In this document: positions 1 to 10,435 of the stretch, in pieces
Position numbering within the stretch: the stretch's first letter is position 1
Layout of the letters: every line of letters begins with the position of its first letter
Source of the DNA: Ottelia alismoides
Lineage: Eukaryota; Streptophyta; Magnoliopsida; Alismatales; Hydrocharitaceae
Direction: 5' to 3'
NCBI GenBank assembly: GCA_037367405.1
Contig: JAZKJV010010622.1
Coordinates: 62,001-126,000, forward strand
Length of the DNA: 64,000 bases
Made by a program: the position numbers and the translations under genes
Notes under the pieces: model-generated
The model's input: the letters and a program-made list of their open reading frames with translations, nothing else
Database searches by the model: none
What the model was told of the DNA's origin: nothing

Positions 1-534
1 CGCTGCTGGAGCAGCGTCGCGGGCCGCCGCTGGTCTGTTGGAGCGGCGGCGCCGCGAGGGGCGGGATGCGCCGGCCGCGGTGACGCCGAGCGGGCGGCGC
101 GAGCCCGGCTGGGCAACGGAGGAGGAGAGGGGGTAAGGGCGGCGGCGTGGAGCTGCTGTTCCCCCCCACCTCCGTTATTTTTTTTTAATTTTTTTTATTT
201 TTTTTGTGCTGGAACTGGAACTGTAATAAATTTTTTTGTGTTTTTTTTATTTTTTGTTATGCAAAGTAATTTTTTTTATTTTTTTTGTTTAAATAAAAAG
301 ATGAAGAAATGCAAAATGAACAAATGCTTTTAATTTTTTTTTGTTTACATAAAAAGATGAACAAATGCAAAATGAACAAATATGAACAAATGCAAATATG
401 AGGGTGGGTTGATCGTAATGATATGAAAATAAAAAAAATGATATGGGGGTTATGATGGATAAAAAATGATGGTGATCTAAACGACAAGGAAACAAGATAT
501 GAGATAAAATAAAATAACAAGAGAAACGAGGAGG

Positions 535-547
535 AATACTTACCTGA
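535..547 (-). other. Predicted 5' splice site in LTR
   Basis: The minus strand reads CAG|GTAAGTATT, a near-perfect plant splice donor, at the end of a GC-rich leader block. GTAAGTATTT is kept in the two other layout c LTRs at 52771-52780 and 56103-56112 although the bases before it differ. Splicing is not shown, only the signal. Confidence 0.5.
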
Positions 548-801
548 TGTTCGCCGGGTTTGCGGAGCAGCTACGCTGGACTCCTGTCATCGCCTCGATC
601 CGATTGGCGAAATAAAAATCGGAGAAACTACGCGAGCTCGACGGGGAACTCGTGACGCGAAGCGGAGCTCCGCGGATCTCACCTGAAGGAGGTCGTCGCT
701 TGAGGACGATGCTTCGCCGCTGTCACCAACAAAACACTCCAAGCTCTCTCCTTATTCTATAAGAATGGTGGATGGGGAAAGAATGGTGGATGTGGAGATG
801 A

Positions 802-807
802 TTATAA
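802..807 (-). promoter_or_regulatory. TATA-like box of LTR (1-1768)
   Basis: TTATAA on the minus strand, at the same relative place as TATA-like strings in the other family 1 LTRs (53030, 56362, 12868, 25303, 27511), each about 245-270 bases before a donor-like site. The promoter role is inferred from position and conservation. Confidence 0.45.
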
Positions 808-1798
808 AGAGATGAATAATGGGAGTTAGAGAAGTGGTGGTGTTGAATGGGAAGTTTTATTATTGGTGGAGTTGAATGGGAGGTTGGTGGAAGAATATGG
901 AGTGGAATGGAGGTTGAAAGAAGACTTGGAGGTTAATGGAGGAAAATGGAAGTTATTGTAGAGAATGAGAAAAATAAATAAATAATGATATAAAGTATGC
1001 TACTTTAAATACAACAAAAAATAAAGAGGGAAAAATGGTGAATTTACAAGTGAATACATACAACATGTACATTTTTTTGTTTGCTTTTCTAATATGTATT
1101 TTTTTCTTTTTAATAAGAGATATTTACAACGGAAAAAAAATACAATAAAATAGTATAATCAAAATATAACACAAGAATGATTTTTTTTATTTTTACTAAT
1201 TAAGAAAGATAAAATAAAAATGAAGAAGGAATGAATATATACATAATATACAATGTACATCTAGGTCCCAAAACCCAACTTTTACAAATGAGCTCCGATT
1301 TTAATAAAACCACTTCCGTTGGATAGATAATTTTCTAACTTGAACTTTAAAAGTGAGTTTGGTGAATTTGGAGTTCATACGGAGCGGGAATTTAGCTTGG
1401 AAGTTGGTCTTTACGGCTTTTTCCCATTAGGATCTAGGAGTATTTATTTGAGATAAAATTTGTTTTGTATTTTTGTATTTTTATATACATTGATATGAAC
1501 ATGTTGGAGAAAGAATTAGCCAAAAAGGAGTTGATATGAAATTATTAAAAATACATAAAGTTTTGGGCTATTTACATGTATAAAACTCCTTTGATTTTGC
1601 GGCTTTTTATTGTTAATTTATTTTGTACAATCTAATATACAATAATTCATGTATTTTATTTACAAGAGTCATTTGTTAATTTATTGATTTTATATACATT
1701 TATTAGGGAATTTACTCGTGGATTTTGCTAAGATCAAGATATTGAGATGATAAATCGTGGATTCATCACATACTCACACAAAGTACGAGTTATGGCTA

Positions 1799-1838
1799 AA
1801 GTATATATGAAATATATACGACATCCCCCTATACTTAG
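1799..1838 (-). other. Conserved palindrome plus PPT-like string
   Basis: Holds the short inverted repeat GTATATAT-GA-AATATATAC next to CCCCCTATACTTAGC on the plus strand. Related versions occur at 55457-55510, 58345-58400 and, in opposite orientation, 16698-16760, always in a 3' UTR. Function unknown. Confidence 0.55.
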
Positions 1839-1971
1839 CTCGAAGGATGTCCTCAAAGTGATCAAGAGTGATGAAGAAGACATAACTCGTGCTTAGTATA
1901 GGGAAGTGAAAATAAATGGTATATACAAAGACGACTCAAAGAATAGAATGAAGAGGACTCGGTATTTCCCC

Positions 1972-2003
1972 CTATACTTAGGATCAAGTAATCCTAAGCA
2001 TAG
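1972..2003. repeat. PPT-like hairpin 1 (left 3' UTR)
   Basis: Inverted repeat with 13-base arms (CTATACTTAGGAT against ATCCTAAGCATAG, one mismatch) and a 6-base loop, preceded on the plus strand by a C-run. Confidence 0.75.
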
Positions 2004-2060
2004 TAAGTTGTACATGAAGGGAAATCCGAGTGGAAGGATGTACAGGGTCTACCCCCCTAT

Positions 2061-2084
2061 ACTTAGGGTAGAATAACCCTAAGT
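2061..2084. repeat. PPT-like hairpin 2 (left 3' UTR)
   Basis: Perfect 9-base arms ACTTAGGGT and ACCCTAAGT with a 6-base loop, directly after a run of six C and TAT on the plus strand. Confidence 0.7.
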
Positions 2085-2144
2085 ACATACAGCAAAACAT
2101 AAGTAGAAAGAATCAATAAAATACCCGAAAGTCCTACACCCCCA

Positions 2145-2173
2145 ATACTTAGGGTAAAGTACACCCTAAGTAT
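2145..2173. repeat. PPT-like hairpin 3 (left 3' UTR)
   Basis: Perfect 11-base arms ATACTTAGGGT and ACCCTAAGTAT with a 7-base loop, preceded on the plus strand by a C-run. Confidence 0.75.
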
Positions 2174-2306
2174 AGCATAATCATAAGATGAGAAAGGGGT
2201 GTGGGGCTAAAGAATGGAGTGATATGGACAACTAGATCTATACAAGTCCGAAGAATAGTGATAATCAGGCGTGAGATGCAATAGATATGAGTCAAGAGAC
2301 CATATT

Positions 2307-3442
2307 TCACGCAAAGTGAATCGGGGCAATGTCAACGACCCGCGGCTCATGATCTAGATATGGCTTGAGCCGCTGGCCGTTAACACGAAAGGTAGCGTAA
2401 GAAAACAACTCGGATATATCGATACTCCCATTGTCATGTACCTTTCTAACCAAATAGGGTCCCTTCCATTTGCTCTGTAGCTTCCCTGGAAATAGACGAA
2501 GCCTAGCATCAAACAACCATACTTTCTGTCCTGTCTCAAACTGCTTGTGGCTGATATGAGAATCATGCCACTCCTTCACTCTCTCCTTATAATGTAGGTT
2601 GTTTGAAAAGGCTGTATCACGAAGCTCCTCCAGGACTTCCAACTCTACCCTCCTCTGATCTCCAACACTCTCTGGATCCAAAAGTATATCAGTAACATCC
2701 CAAAGTGACCTATGTCTCAGCTCAACAGGTAAATGGCAGGGCTTGCCATAAACGAGGTGAAAGGGAGATGTACCCAATGGAGTCTTGAAAGATATCCTAT
2801 ATGCCCACAAGACCGAGTCCAAAAGCTGTGACCAATCCTTTCGGTCATGCCGGATGACTTTCTGCAATATAGTCTTGATCTCCCTGTTCGACACTTTAGA
2901 AAGACCATTCTCTGAGGGTGGTATGGAGTGGCTACTCGATGGTCTATGCTGAACTCGCTAGCAAGGTCCTTTACCTTGTCGTTGACGAAATGAGACCCCC
3001 CATCAGATATCAACACTCGAGGTACCCCGAACCATGAAATAATATTCTTCCTCAAAAATTTGCAAACAGTCCTAGCATCTGCGGTTCAGGCGGGTATGGC
3101 CTCAGCCCAACGACTCACATAATCTATGGCCAACAGAATGTACTCAAATACCTGACTCCTACGGAATGGACCCATGAAATCGATGCCCCATGCGTCAAAA
3201 ACCTCACAGAAGTGTATGGGCTGCATCGGCATCATATCACGCTATCCACAAGTGCCCATCCTCTGACAGTCAGTACACCTCTTTACAAACTCATCAGAGT
3301 CCTTGATGAGAGTAGGCCACCATAGGCTAGATTGGAGCAGTTTCTGTGTCGTTCTCCTCCCAGAGTGATGTCCTCCTGCCTCAAGCTTCTGGCAGTAAGT
3401 AAGGACGCTGTGGTGCTCCTCCTGAGGAATGCACCGATGTCA
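2307..3442 (-). pseudogene. Integrase domain of left gypsy gag-pol (broken)
   Basis: Inserts retroelement cDNA when intact. The HHCC zinc-binding region (3240-3440) ends in CTDCQ. The core follows with the first Asp in GIDFMGPF and the second in ISDGGSHF. The C-terminal part (2307-2894) has the Athila/Tat signature GKPCHLPVEL and ends GPYLV...VNGQRLKPYL, with no chromodomain. Breaks: TGA at 3440-3442, TAG at 3242-3244, TGA at 3086-3088, and a one-base frameshift near 2925 beside the YHPQ motif. The third catalytic residue, Glu in relatives (motif VEVSNREIK), is Lys here (AAA codon at 2895-2897). The enzyme would be dead even without the stops. Confidence 0.9.
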
Positions 3443-4022
3443 GATACTATCCCCTCCTTCATTATAAAGGACGGGATCCTCCCAATGGTAAAAGTTGGCC
3501 TTCGCGAGAAATGTCTCAAGTTTCTGCCTGGGCCAATCTTGTGGAACTTTCTTGACGACAAGATAGTTCACAATATCGGCATACCATGGGAGCAAGGTGA
3601 TAGCAAGGATCTCCTCATCTGGGAAGGTCTCATATATAGGCTCAATCTTCTCAGAATCCTCAAGATACTCCAATCGGGAGAGATGATCCGCCACCACATT
3701 CTTGACTCCAGGCTTATCCTTAATCTCTATATCAAACTCCTAGAGTAGAAGGATCCATCTCGTCAATCTGTCTTTGGCAACCTTCTTTGCCATGAGGTAC
3801 CTGATGGCGGTATGATCAGTGTAGATGGTCACTCTAGATCCAATGATGTAAGATCTGAACTTATCTAGGGAGAAAACTACGGCTAGCATCTCCTTCTCAG
3901 TGACTGTATAGTTCCGCTGGGCGGTATCCAACGTACGGCTAGTGTAGTGAATAGCAAAGGGGACTCCATCCCTCCTCTGTCCTAGCACGACCCCCATGGA
4001 AAAATCGGAGGCATCTCGAATG
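3443..4022 (-). pseudogene. RNase H domain of left gypsy gag-pol (broken)
   Basis: Degrades the RNA strand during reverse transcription. Frame 3740-4033 carries [17 protein letters not shown], then EKEMLAVV and YTDH, so the three acidic positions Asp, Glu and Asp are all present. The frame continues through a TAG at 3740-3742 into the linker with VADHLSRLE (about 3670-3697) and the WYADIVNYL segment typical of Athila/Tat elements. The join to RT near 4020 is out of frame and appears to lack a few codons of the usual loop before the first Asp. This is the least damaged catalytic domain in the element. Confidence 0.9.
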
Positions 4023-4960
4023 GGAGAGACCAATCAGACGGCTGGAGAACAGGAGCCTCTACAACATGACTCTTGAGAGTCTCAAACGACGATAGACACT
4101 TATCATCAACGAGGAACTCGATGTCTTTCATCAGCAGATCAATCAACGGTCGGGCAGTCCTATTGAAATCATGAATGAAGCATATGTAGAAACCGACGTG
4201 CCCCAGAAATGACCGTAACTACCGTAAGTTGGACGGTGGATTGAGTTTTCTAATGACACCCACCTTGGTCGGATCAACCTCCATGCCCCTGACAGAGATG
4301 ATATGACCAAGCACCATCCCCTGAGTCACCATGAAGTGACTCTTCTCCCAAGACAACACAAGGTGAACCTCAATGTATCGTTGAAGGACTCGGTCTAGGA
4401 AGTCAAGACAAGAATTGAATCCGTCGCCGTAGACTAAGAAATCATCCATGAAGACCTCCAAGCACTCCCCCACCATGTCCGAAAAGATGGACATCATGCA
4501 TCTCTGGGATGTCGCCGGAGCATTGCATAATCCAAATGGCATGCGTCTGAAAGCATAAGTCCCAAAGGGACAGGTGAAGGTAGTCTTGTCCTGGTCCTCG
4601 GGCGCGATGGCCACCTGATTATAGCCGGAGTACCCGACCAAGAAACAATAGTGGCTCTTCCCTTCCATCCTCTCTATAATCTGATCAATAAAGGGTAGGG
4701 GAAAATGATCCTTCTTGGTGGCCTGGTTCAGTCATCTGTAGTCCACACAGACCCGCTAAGAAGTGGGTACCCGGGTAGCAATCTCCTCTCCGGACTCACT
4801 AACAACTATGGTGATGCCCGTATTCTTGGGCACCACATGCAATGGACTGACCCACTTGGAGTCGGAGATGGGGTAGATAAAATCGGCGCTCCACCATTTT
4901 GAGATCTCCTTCATGACAACATCTCGAAGAATCGGGTTCAGCTGCCGCTGGAACTCACGC
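4023..4960 (-). pseudogene. Reverse transcriptase domain of left gypsy gag-pol (broken)
   Basis: Would copy element RNA into cDNA. Motifs in order: ISDSKWVSPLHVVPK, RVCVDYR, then motif A as FLVGYSGYNQ, RRMPFGLCNAPAT, motif C as FMDDF (codons 4441-4446), LVLSWEKSHFMV and LGHIIS. The pair of Asp in motif C is intact. The motif A Asp (FLDGYSGYNQ in relatives) is Val here, codon GTC at 4636-4638, which removes a metal-binding residue. In-frame stops: TAG 4756-4758 (in place of Trp), TGA 4732-4734 (in place of Arg) and TAG 4219-4221. Family assignment is very sure. Confidence 0.92.
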
Positions 4961-5562
4961 GGCGGCTTTGCCTCCTCCTCGAGATAGATATGGTGGGAGC
5001 ATAGGGCCGAACTTATCCCCTGGAGATCGGCTACACTCCATCCTATCACTTTACGATTCTTTTCAAGAACCCCCATCAGACAGGATTCCTGCTCTCCAGT
5101 TAAATCAGCGGAAATAATGACTGGGTACATCTCATGCTTACCTGCAAGGTACCTATACTTCAGCGACGATGGTAGTGGCTTCATCTCTGGACAAGTAGGT
5201 GCTGGCGGATCTGGCCTCTGAAAAGTATGAGTGAATGCTGCCAAATCTGCATGGACGAATGAGAACTCTCGCTCACAATCTGAATTTGGTGAAGGCTGCT
5301 CTACTGGACTATCTCTGCTCTGTATGGAATCAGCCTCCTCCCTAGCTGTAGTCTCAATAGAAGTCAGACACGGTATCAAATCATCAAACTCTGCCTAATC
5401 AATATCTGACTCCGAGGGATCTGTGTCAGACTCACAAAAATCGGTCTCACGGTCGGGAACTGGCTCTACTGCCTAAGATGTATCCTGGACCAGGAATGCG
5501 CTCTCCAAGCTCTCCTCCGCTAGCATATCTGCGTCAGTGAACTCTGAAGGTGAGAGGATGGC
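4961..5562 (-). pseudogene. Protease-RT linker of left gypsy gag-pol
   Basis: Same frame as RT. It holds the pre-RT region that is conserved in this group (KYRYLAGKHEMYPVIIS, then a LTGEQES segment, VIGWSVADLQGISSALC and the LEEEAKPPREFQRQLNP run into RT), after an acidic, Ser-rich, poorly conserved spacer. TAG stops at 5473-5475 and 5395-5397 interrupt it where Gln would fit. Probably only a spacer released or left attached during maturation. Confidence 0.8.
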
Positions 5563-6126
5563 CTATGCGACTGGATCTACCCAAACTGCCTCGTCATCTA
5601 TGATCACAAAATCGCAGTCCTGGTGGATGTCTCTCCCTGCCTCTGTCATCTGCTCTGAATCAGAAGTCAGATCTGAGCAAGCTGAATCTCTGGCTCTAGT
5701 CTCCTCGACCGTTTCTATTTGTATACTCTCTCCCTCGACACAAAAGTACACGTTCTCGCTATCATGGTCGGATACTACCTTGGCTGTGGCCAAGAATGGG
5801 CGTCCTAGAATGATCAGGGTATCGGTCACGGACTCAAGGATCTCCATGTCCAACAAAACGAAGTCTACAGGGAATTTCAGGCCCTGAATCATGACGACAA
5901 CGTCCTTCAGCAACCCCTTGGCCTCTTGACAGATCGATCAGCAAATTGAAGAACCGTCCTATTCTGTCGGAGAGGTCCCAACTCGAAGCGGTCGAGAAGG
6001 GCTGTCGGAATAAGATTGATCGAAGAACCGCTGTCTAATAAAGTGAGGTCGAACCTCTACTCATGGATGTGGCATCTGACATACGGGGCTCCTGCATCTG
6101 GCCTCTTGGTTGGCAGACGGTTCTAA
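5563..6126 (-). pseudogene. Aspartic protease domain of left gypsy gag-pol (broken)
   Basis: Retropepsin-type protease that matures Gag-Pol. The catalytic Asp-Ser-Gly is visible in LLDSGSSINLIP (codons 6027-6035). A one-base frameshift near 5920 leads into a frame with KDVVVMIQGLKFPVDFVLLDM and the flap-to-C-terminal motif IILGRPFLATA. TAG stops lie at 6123, 6057 and 5563. The active-site triad itself is intact. Confidence 0.85.
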
Positions 6127-7635
6127 ATTACGAAACACGTGGCACAAGTAAGCACATGGATCTCTGACTGATGGTTCCACCTCTTCCTCCTAGCTGTAGT
6201 CCTGTCTCTGAGTGATCTATGGAGTAGAGGTACGTGCTCCAAGGCCTCCTGTAGAGTCAGCTGTATGTGGAATCTATCTATCATCTACTGGCTGAACTCC
6301 ATCTGATGGTTCTTTTTTGGATTTTCTTTTTTCTGCCCCTTGCCCAAATGGAGTGCTCTGGGAAAGGTGACTACAAAGTCCTTCTCAGATGAAGGACTAA
6401 GAGGGGGTCTGGCATGCTCATGAACATCAGTATCCACACAAACATCATCAAGCAACACATGTGGATCCGAAGACAACAAACCCTTTCCTTTATTTGCAGA
6501 AATGTCCCGAGATACATGTACGGAAGGAAAAACAACAAGACTAGCAGAACTGGAAATGCTGGCCTCAGTACTACCCTCGGCATCCGGACTAGCCGCATCA
6601 GTACCACGCTTTGGCTCAGCAACTGTAATGGTGACGTCAGTACCACCTTCTCAAAATGGTGAAGCGACGACCTCAGTATCGTCGGTGGCATCAACATCCA
6701 TGGTGGCATCAACACCACCGTCGTCATCTCTTGCGGCATCAGTACCGCGCTCCTGAAGTGGCGTGGGATCGTCGCTCGGATGAGGCACCGCCTGTTGGCA
6801 TCCTACCGCTCCTAAGTGTAACAAAATTAGCATCAAACATGTATGCAGAAATATCACCAAATGAAGCACTAGGAGTGGTAATCTCAGTGAACTCTACCTG
6901 CTCAGATTTCCTCTTGAGGTTGTTCGGATTCAACTCAATATGGGCAGGGATGACGGCCTTCCCTCTCACAATCTCCCGCATCTCCTGGCGGAACTCATCC
7001 ATCTCCCATCGGAAAGTAGCCCGCTGCTCGGTCATAAGGAGGGCTAGATCATCCAAGGGGGGGTTCTCATAGGTCGACCCATGAGAACCTGACGGGTGGC
7101 CTCGCTGGGAATGAGGCTGCTGCTGCTGGTGCGGGTGAGAAGGGTACTGCTGATGATACTGCTGTTGTTGAGGCTGCTCTTGCCTCCAAGGCTGTCCCTG
7201 CTGATAGGGATGAGAACCATACTGCTCTCTCTGGGATGGCTGCTGTGGCTGGTGTACCGGGGGCTGCTGGTGGTGCTCATGCTGCTGGCCGTACTGGCCA
7301 CCCTGAATTGGAGGCTGTTGCTGGGAACTGGTGCCTCCAGCCGTCCAGCAGAATCCGGGATGGTCTCGTCGGATACCAGGCTGAGGTCGGTCATACCAAA
7401 TCTCGTTGACATCCATCAATGACTCCGGCTCGTAGGTAGGCGGAGGAAGTACTGCCAGGGGCTGATCCGGCTGGTAGACCACCATCTGAGTGTCTGGAGA
7501 TGGTGGTGGCTGGTAGAACTATGGTGGCTATTGGTACGACTCTGCCTGTACAAAGTGATCCTGTCTAGGCTGACTGAAGTGCTGGGACGAGCTACCACTG
7601 CTGCTCGGATCTCCTCGTGACCGAAGATGGGGCTA
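6127..7635 (-). pseudogene. Gag C-terminal and Gln-rich linker of left gypsy gag-pol
   Basis: Region between Gag core and protease. The frame at 6739-7485 is very rich in Gln, Pro, His and Gly (runs such as PQQQQYHQQYPSHPHQQQQ) and ends with VTLRSGRMP, a motif that precedes the protease in Athila/Tat elements. A frameshift between 6740 and 6870 leads to an acidic, Ser-rich spacer, then a Lys-rich stretch and a MIDRFHIQLTLQEALEHV helix just before the protease. I see no CCHC zinc knuckle. In-frame stops: TAG 7633, 7528, 7519, 6285 and TGA 6651. Confidence 0.75.
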
Positions 7636-9051
7636 GGAAGCCGTCTGTTCCTCCTGGAGACACATGAGCTGTGTCTTCAGGTCACTCAGCATCTGTGCCA
7701 TCTGATTCATCTACGTGATGCCCTAGCACTACTTCTTCTCAATCAACTCGATCCGGTCTAGCTTCTCGCTGATGATGCCCATGTCGACGGCTGTAGACTC
7801 TGCATGTGCGGCTGCCGCGGATGAAGTGGAAGGATCGACATCGACCAGTGCTATCCTCTGGTACTACACGGCCTATGGCTGGGGGCGTCCCTGTGTGTAG
7901 AGGCGGGTCTGGGACATTACTGTATAGTTCTCAGACATCTCCTCATAGATGGCCCAGACTTGATCCTCATCTCTAGCGAAGTAAGAACCGCCACAAGAAG
8001 CAGTCACCAGGCCCTACAGCTCTGGTGTCAATCCGTAAAAGAAGCTCTGAACTAGGTTCGGCTTCGTGATGTCGTGGTGCGGGCATATGTCTGTAAGATC
8101 TCTGAACCTCTCCCATGCCTCATGAAATTGATCGTTGGAGAGCATGGAGAAGTTGCTCATCAGGGCCCTCGCTGCATTGGGCCGCCCGAGTGGATAGTAC
8201 TAGTTCAAGTACTCGGTGCGGAGCTGCTCCCAGGTGTACACAAATCTCCCCAAATGCTTCAGCCAGTTGGTTGCTCTATCAGCAAGGGCGAAGGGGAAGG
8301 CAATCATCTGGTTGATGTCCTCGTCCACCTGCCGATCGTGGACAGTGCTGCAGATCATCTCGAACTCCAGGAGATGTAGATGGGGCTCCTCAATGGCGAG
8401 CCCGTGGAAACGGGGAAGAATTGGAAGTGTTTGTGGGGAGAACTTGAAGTCCCCCACAATCGCCGGAAGTACCACCCACTGATGTGTAAGTGTCGATCCG
8501 GGGTTGTGCAACTCCCGCATCGGTCTCGGCTCTGCTGCTGTTGCCGGCTGGACTGACACCTCTGGATCATCTGGATCTCTCCCTCCCGCAGCTCTCGGCT
8601 GATCTTCTGCTCCTGCGGCTCTCGGCTGCTCTCGTGCTTTCCTCAACCTCTCCATCTCTCTCCTCATCTCCATCATGAAGGCTCGTTGATCCCGTATCTG
8701 GCGCTGCATCGTCTCAAGGGAAGCCACCAAGGTGTTTTTGATTGCACCCTAGTCCAACACATATGTCTCTACTCTCGGATCAGGTCACTGACCCTCGGTG
8801 CGCTCCTCACTGCTGGCCATGGTCTCTGCAAAGGACCCAAACTCAGGGCCGATAAATCATCTGTCTGCCGTCTCTCATCTGGCACTGGCATCTCAGGAAT
8901 GGTAGAAGGGTGGTCAAGGGGGGAACATGGCGGAATTGAACTCGGGTTCGGAGAGTGGGTCTCGACTCTCACGAACCAACCTTGATGAACTGGCTGGAGT
9001 GCGGTCAAGCGGTGCAGCCAGAGGCTGCCTAAGGGACCTCCTGCCCATCAT
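7636..9051 (-). pseudogene. Gag core of left gypsy gag-pol (broken)
   Basis: Forms the virus-like particle when intact. The start is taken as the first ATG (9049-9051, MMGRRSL), which is in the gag frame and 30 bases after a predicted splice acceptor. A second ATG in the same frame is at 8820 (MASSEERTEGQ). The core shows a coiled, charged segment (MEMRREMERLRKAREQ), then FHGLAIEEPHLHLLEFEMIC and FPFALADRATNWL, the usual retrotrans_gag signature of Athila/Tat. The frame stays open without frameshift to 7636 but has TGA at 8914, 8893, 8875, 8857 and 8785, and TAG at 8749, 8200, 8014, 7873, 7864, 7729, 7723 and 7711. Confidence 0.85.
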
Positions 9052-10417
9052 CTTGATCTGGCGAGTCTGGTGGATGAGATCTGGAAACACACAAGATGAG
9101 CAAACAAACCCCAAGTTCACCTACTCAACATAGATCTGAAGACCGTAAAGGTTCGGTCAATTATCTTGTCAGTTTTAATTTAGGTGACAATGTCAGTCTA
9201 TCAGAGAGGTTACACAAGCTGATGGGAATCCAATCCTCCTACCAGACTGTCCCGTATAAATGGCTGGTAGTCTGATCGGGGTTCGGATATGGCTCTAGCC
9301 TAGTGTGCGGGTCGCTCTCTCGCTTATCCAAACCAGACAATGAGGGGGTTGCTCTCCCAACGACAAGTTTTTATGTGAGGTGCCTTTTAGGGTCAAGTGT
9401 GTTTAGCAGTCCCAATTTTATAGTTTTTATTTTTATGTATTTTTCAAGCAAACAAAGCCTAACGAGTTTTTCAGTTCTCCTGATTATTTAAGTATGAAAA
9501 CAGGGGGGAGAAGACGAAAAAGCCGATGCGCGACAAAATCAGTGATGCATGCAAAGTAAGTGATGTGTACCTGACTCCAACAGTATACATGCAAAATTAT
9601 CCGCGCATAAATTAAAGACTGAAAGTAAACTACCTATATGATGCACGAGAATCCGGCCCTAGATGAAGCAATTTCTACACGTAAAGCACAATAGCCGTGT
9701 GATCAAACCTAAATCTGGAGTCCTATCTTGGGAGCCACTCGGTGTATGCCACAACGGATCCTTCACACACTGTATGTGACTCCTCAAGGCACGTGGACTA
9801 GAGTCTAATTAATCCAGCTTTTTCTTATGAGTTAATTAATTAGGTCCAATTACGTGCTAATAGGTGTATACAGATAATTAATGTTTGGATCCTAATTAAT
9901 TACACCACAATCAATAGAAAATCCTAAGGTAAGGCCAAAATCGCGTAAATCAGATAAGCAATAAGAAAAATGCGAGAAATCAAAAGCCGGCGAAAAACCG
10001 CAAGGAGGTCCCCCGAGTACACCGGTGCTCGGTGAAACAGACCTCGATAAATTGAGTCCAAGTCTCTGAGTCTATGTATTCTTACAATAATCTATCTGCT
10101 GAAAATAAACTAATCTAAACTACGACTATCTACGTGGCTATTCTGCGGCTCTCGAACTTCCTTTCGCTTCCTCGCGCTCTCCTGCGGCTCTATACAGAAA
10201 GGAGACGCCTTTAACACCCGCGGTTGCGTCGACTTCCCGAAGAAATCCTCCTCGATCCTCAAGCCCTCGCAAGAAAGATAAACAAAAGTGTATCAGATAC
10301 AGTTATTATATTATAAAAATATGCAAATGAAATAGGAAGTAAAAAATATACACCTATAGATAGAAAAGCCTTGAAAAAGAAAACCGCGAAAAATCTAAAC
10401 TGACTACTAAGCCGTGC
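9052..10417 (-). other. 5' leader of left gypsy element
   Basis: Untranslated leader between PBS and gag. It is homologous to the leader at 22457-23713: both have an ACTCGTTAG motif followed by a G/T-rich stretch (near 9455 and 23085) and both contain a polypurine/oligo-T low-complexity stretch. No reading frame is convincing. Confidence 0.65.
9081..9116 (-). other. Predicted 3' splice site before gag
   Basis: The minus strand reads a T-rich tract ending TGTGTGTTTCCAG (AG at 9081-9082). The exon would begin at 9080 and the first gag-frame ATG follows at 9051. The homologous place in the 21044-26725 element (22514-22519) reads TTTCCACG, so the AG is lost or absent there. Confidence 0.4.
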
Positions 10418-10435
10418 TCCTCGGCAACGACGCCA
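10418..10435 (-). other. Primer-binding site, tRNA-Asp type
   Basis: The minus strand reads TGGCGTCGTTGCCGAGGA, close to the tRNA-Asp-complementary site of Athila-group elements, three bases inside the LTR end at 10439. Confidence 0.85.

Larger units (their letters stand above)
1..1768 (-). repeat. Family 1 gypsy LTR, layout c, cut by the window edge
   Basis: This is the 3' LTR side of the left gypsy complex. Read on the minus strand it begins at 1768 with TGATGAATCC and runs off the window at base 1. It is homologous to 50996-53923 and 55936-57237: all three share the block near 1262-1380 (GGAGTTCAT and GTCCCAAAAC motifs), a TATA-like box, and a GC-rich leader block at 545-740 ending in a splice-donor-like site. 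Bases 180-300 are poly-T and AT-rich low complexity, and bases 1-170 are very GC-rich. No polypurine tract sits directly beside the LTR start. The nearest AAGTATAGGGGG-like string is about 57 bases away, so a small rearrangement at this border is likely. Confidence 0.8.
1769..2306 (-). other. 3' UTR of left gypsy element with PPT-like hairpins
   Basis: Non-coding stretch between the end of the integrase reading frame and the LTR. It holds three stem-loops (1972-2003, 2061-2084, 2145-2173). Each is flanked on the plus strand by a C-run, so that the minus strand reads like CTAAGTATAGGGGG. A fourth PPT-like string without its own hairpin lies at 1825-1838. I see no env-like or other coding region here, which Athila elements sometimes have. 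Confidence 0.7.

Noticed and set aside
660..690. Second donor-like CAG|GTGAGA in the left LTR
   Set aside because: The two related LTRs have GCGAG at this place, so the GT is a private change and not a conserved signal.
3332..3748. 138-codon plus-strand open frame
   Set aside because: It lies antisense to the RNase H and integrase linker, whose protein motifs are unmistakable on the minus strand.
6414..7422. Several plus-strand frames of 80-138 codons
   Set aside because: Antisense shadows of the Gag linker, rich in Leu and Val because of mirrored Gln and His codons.
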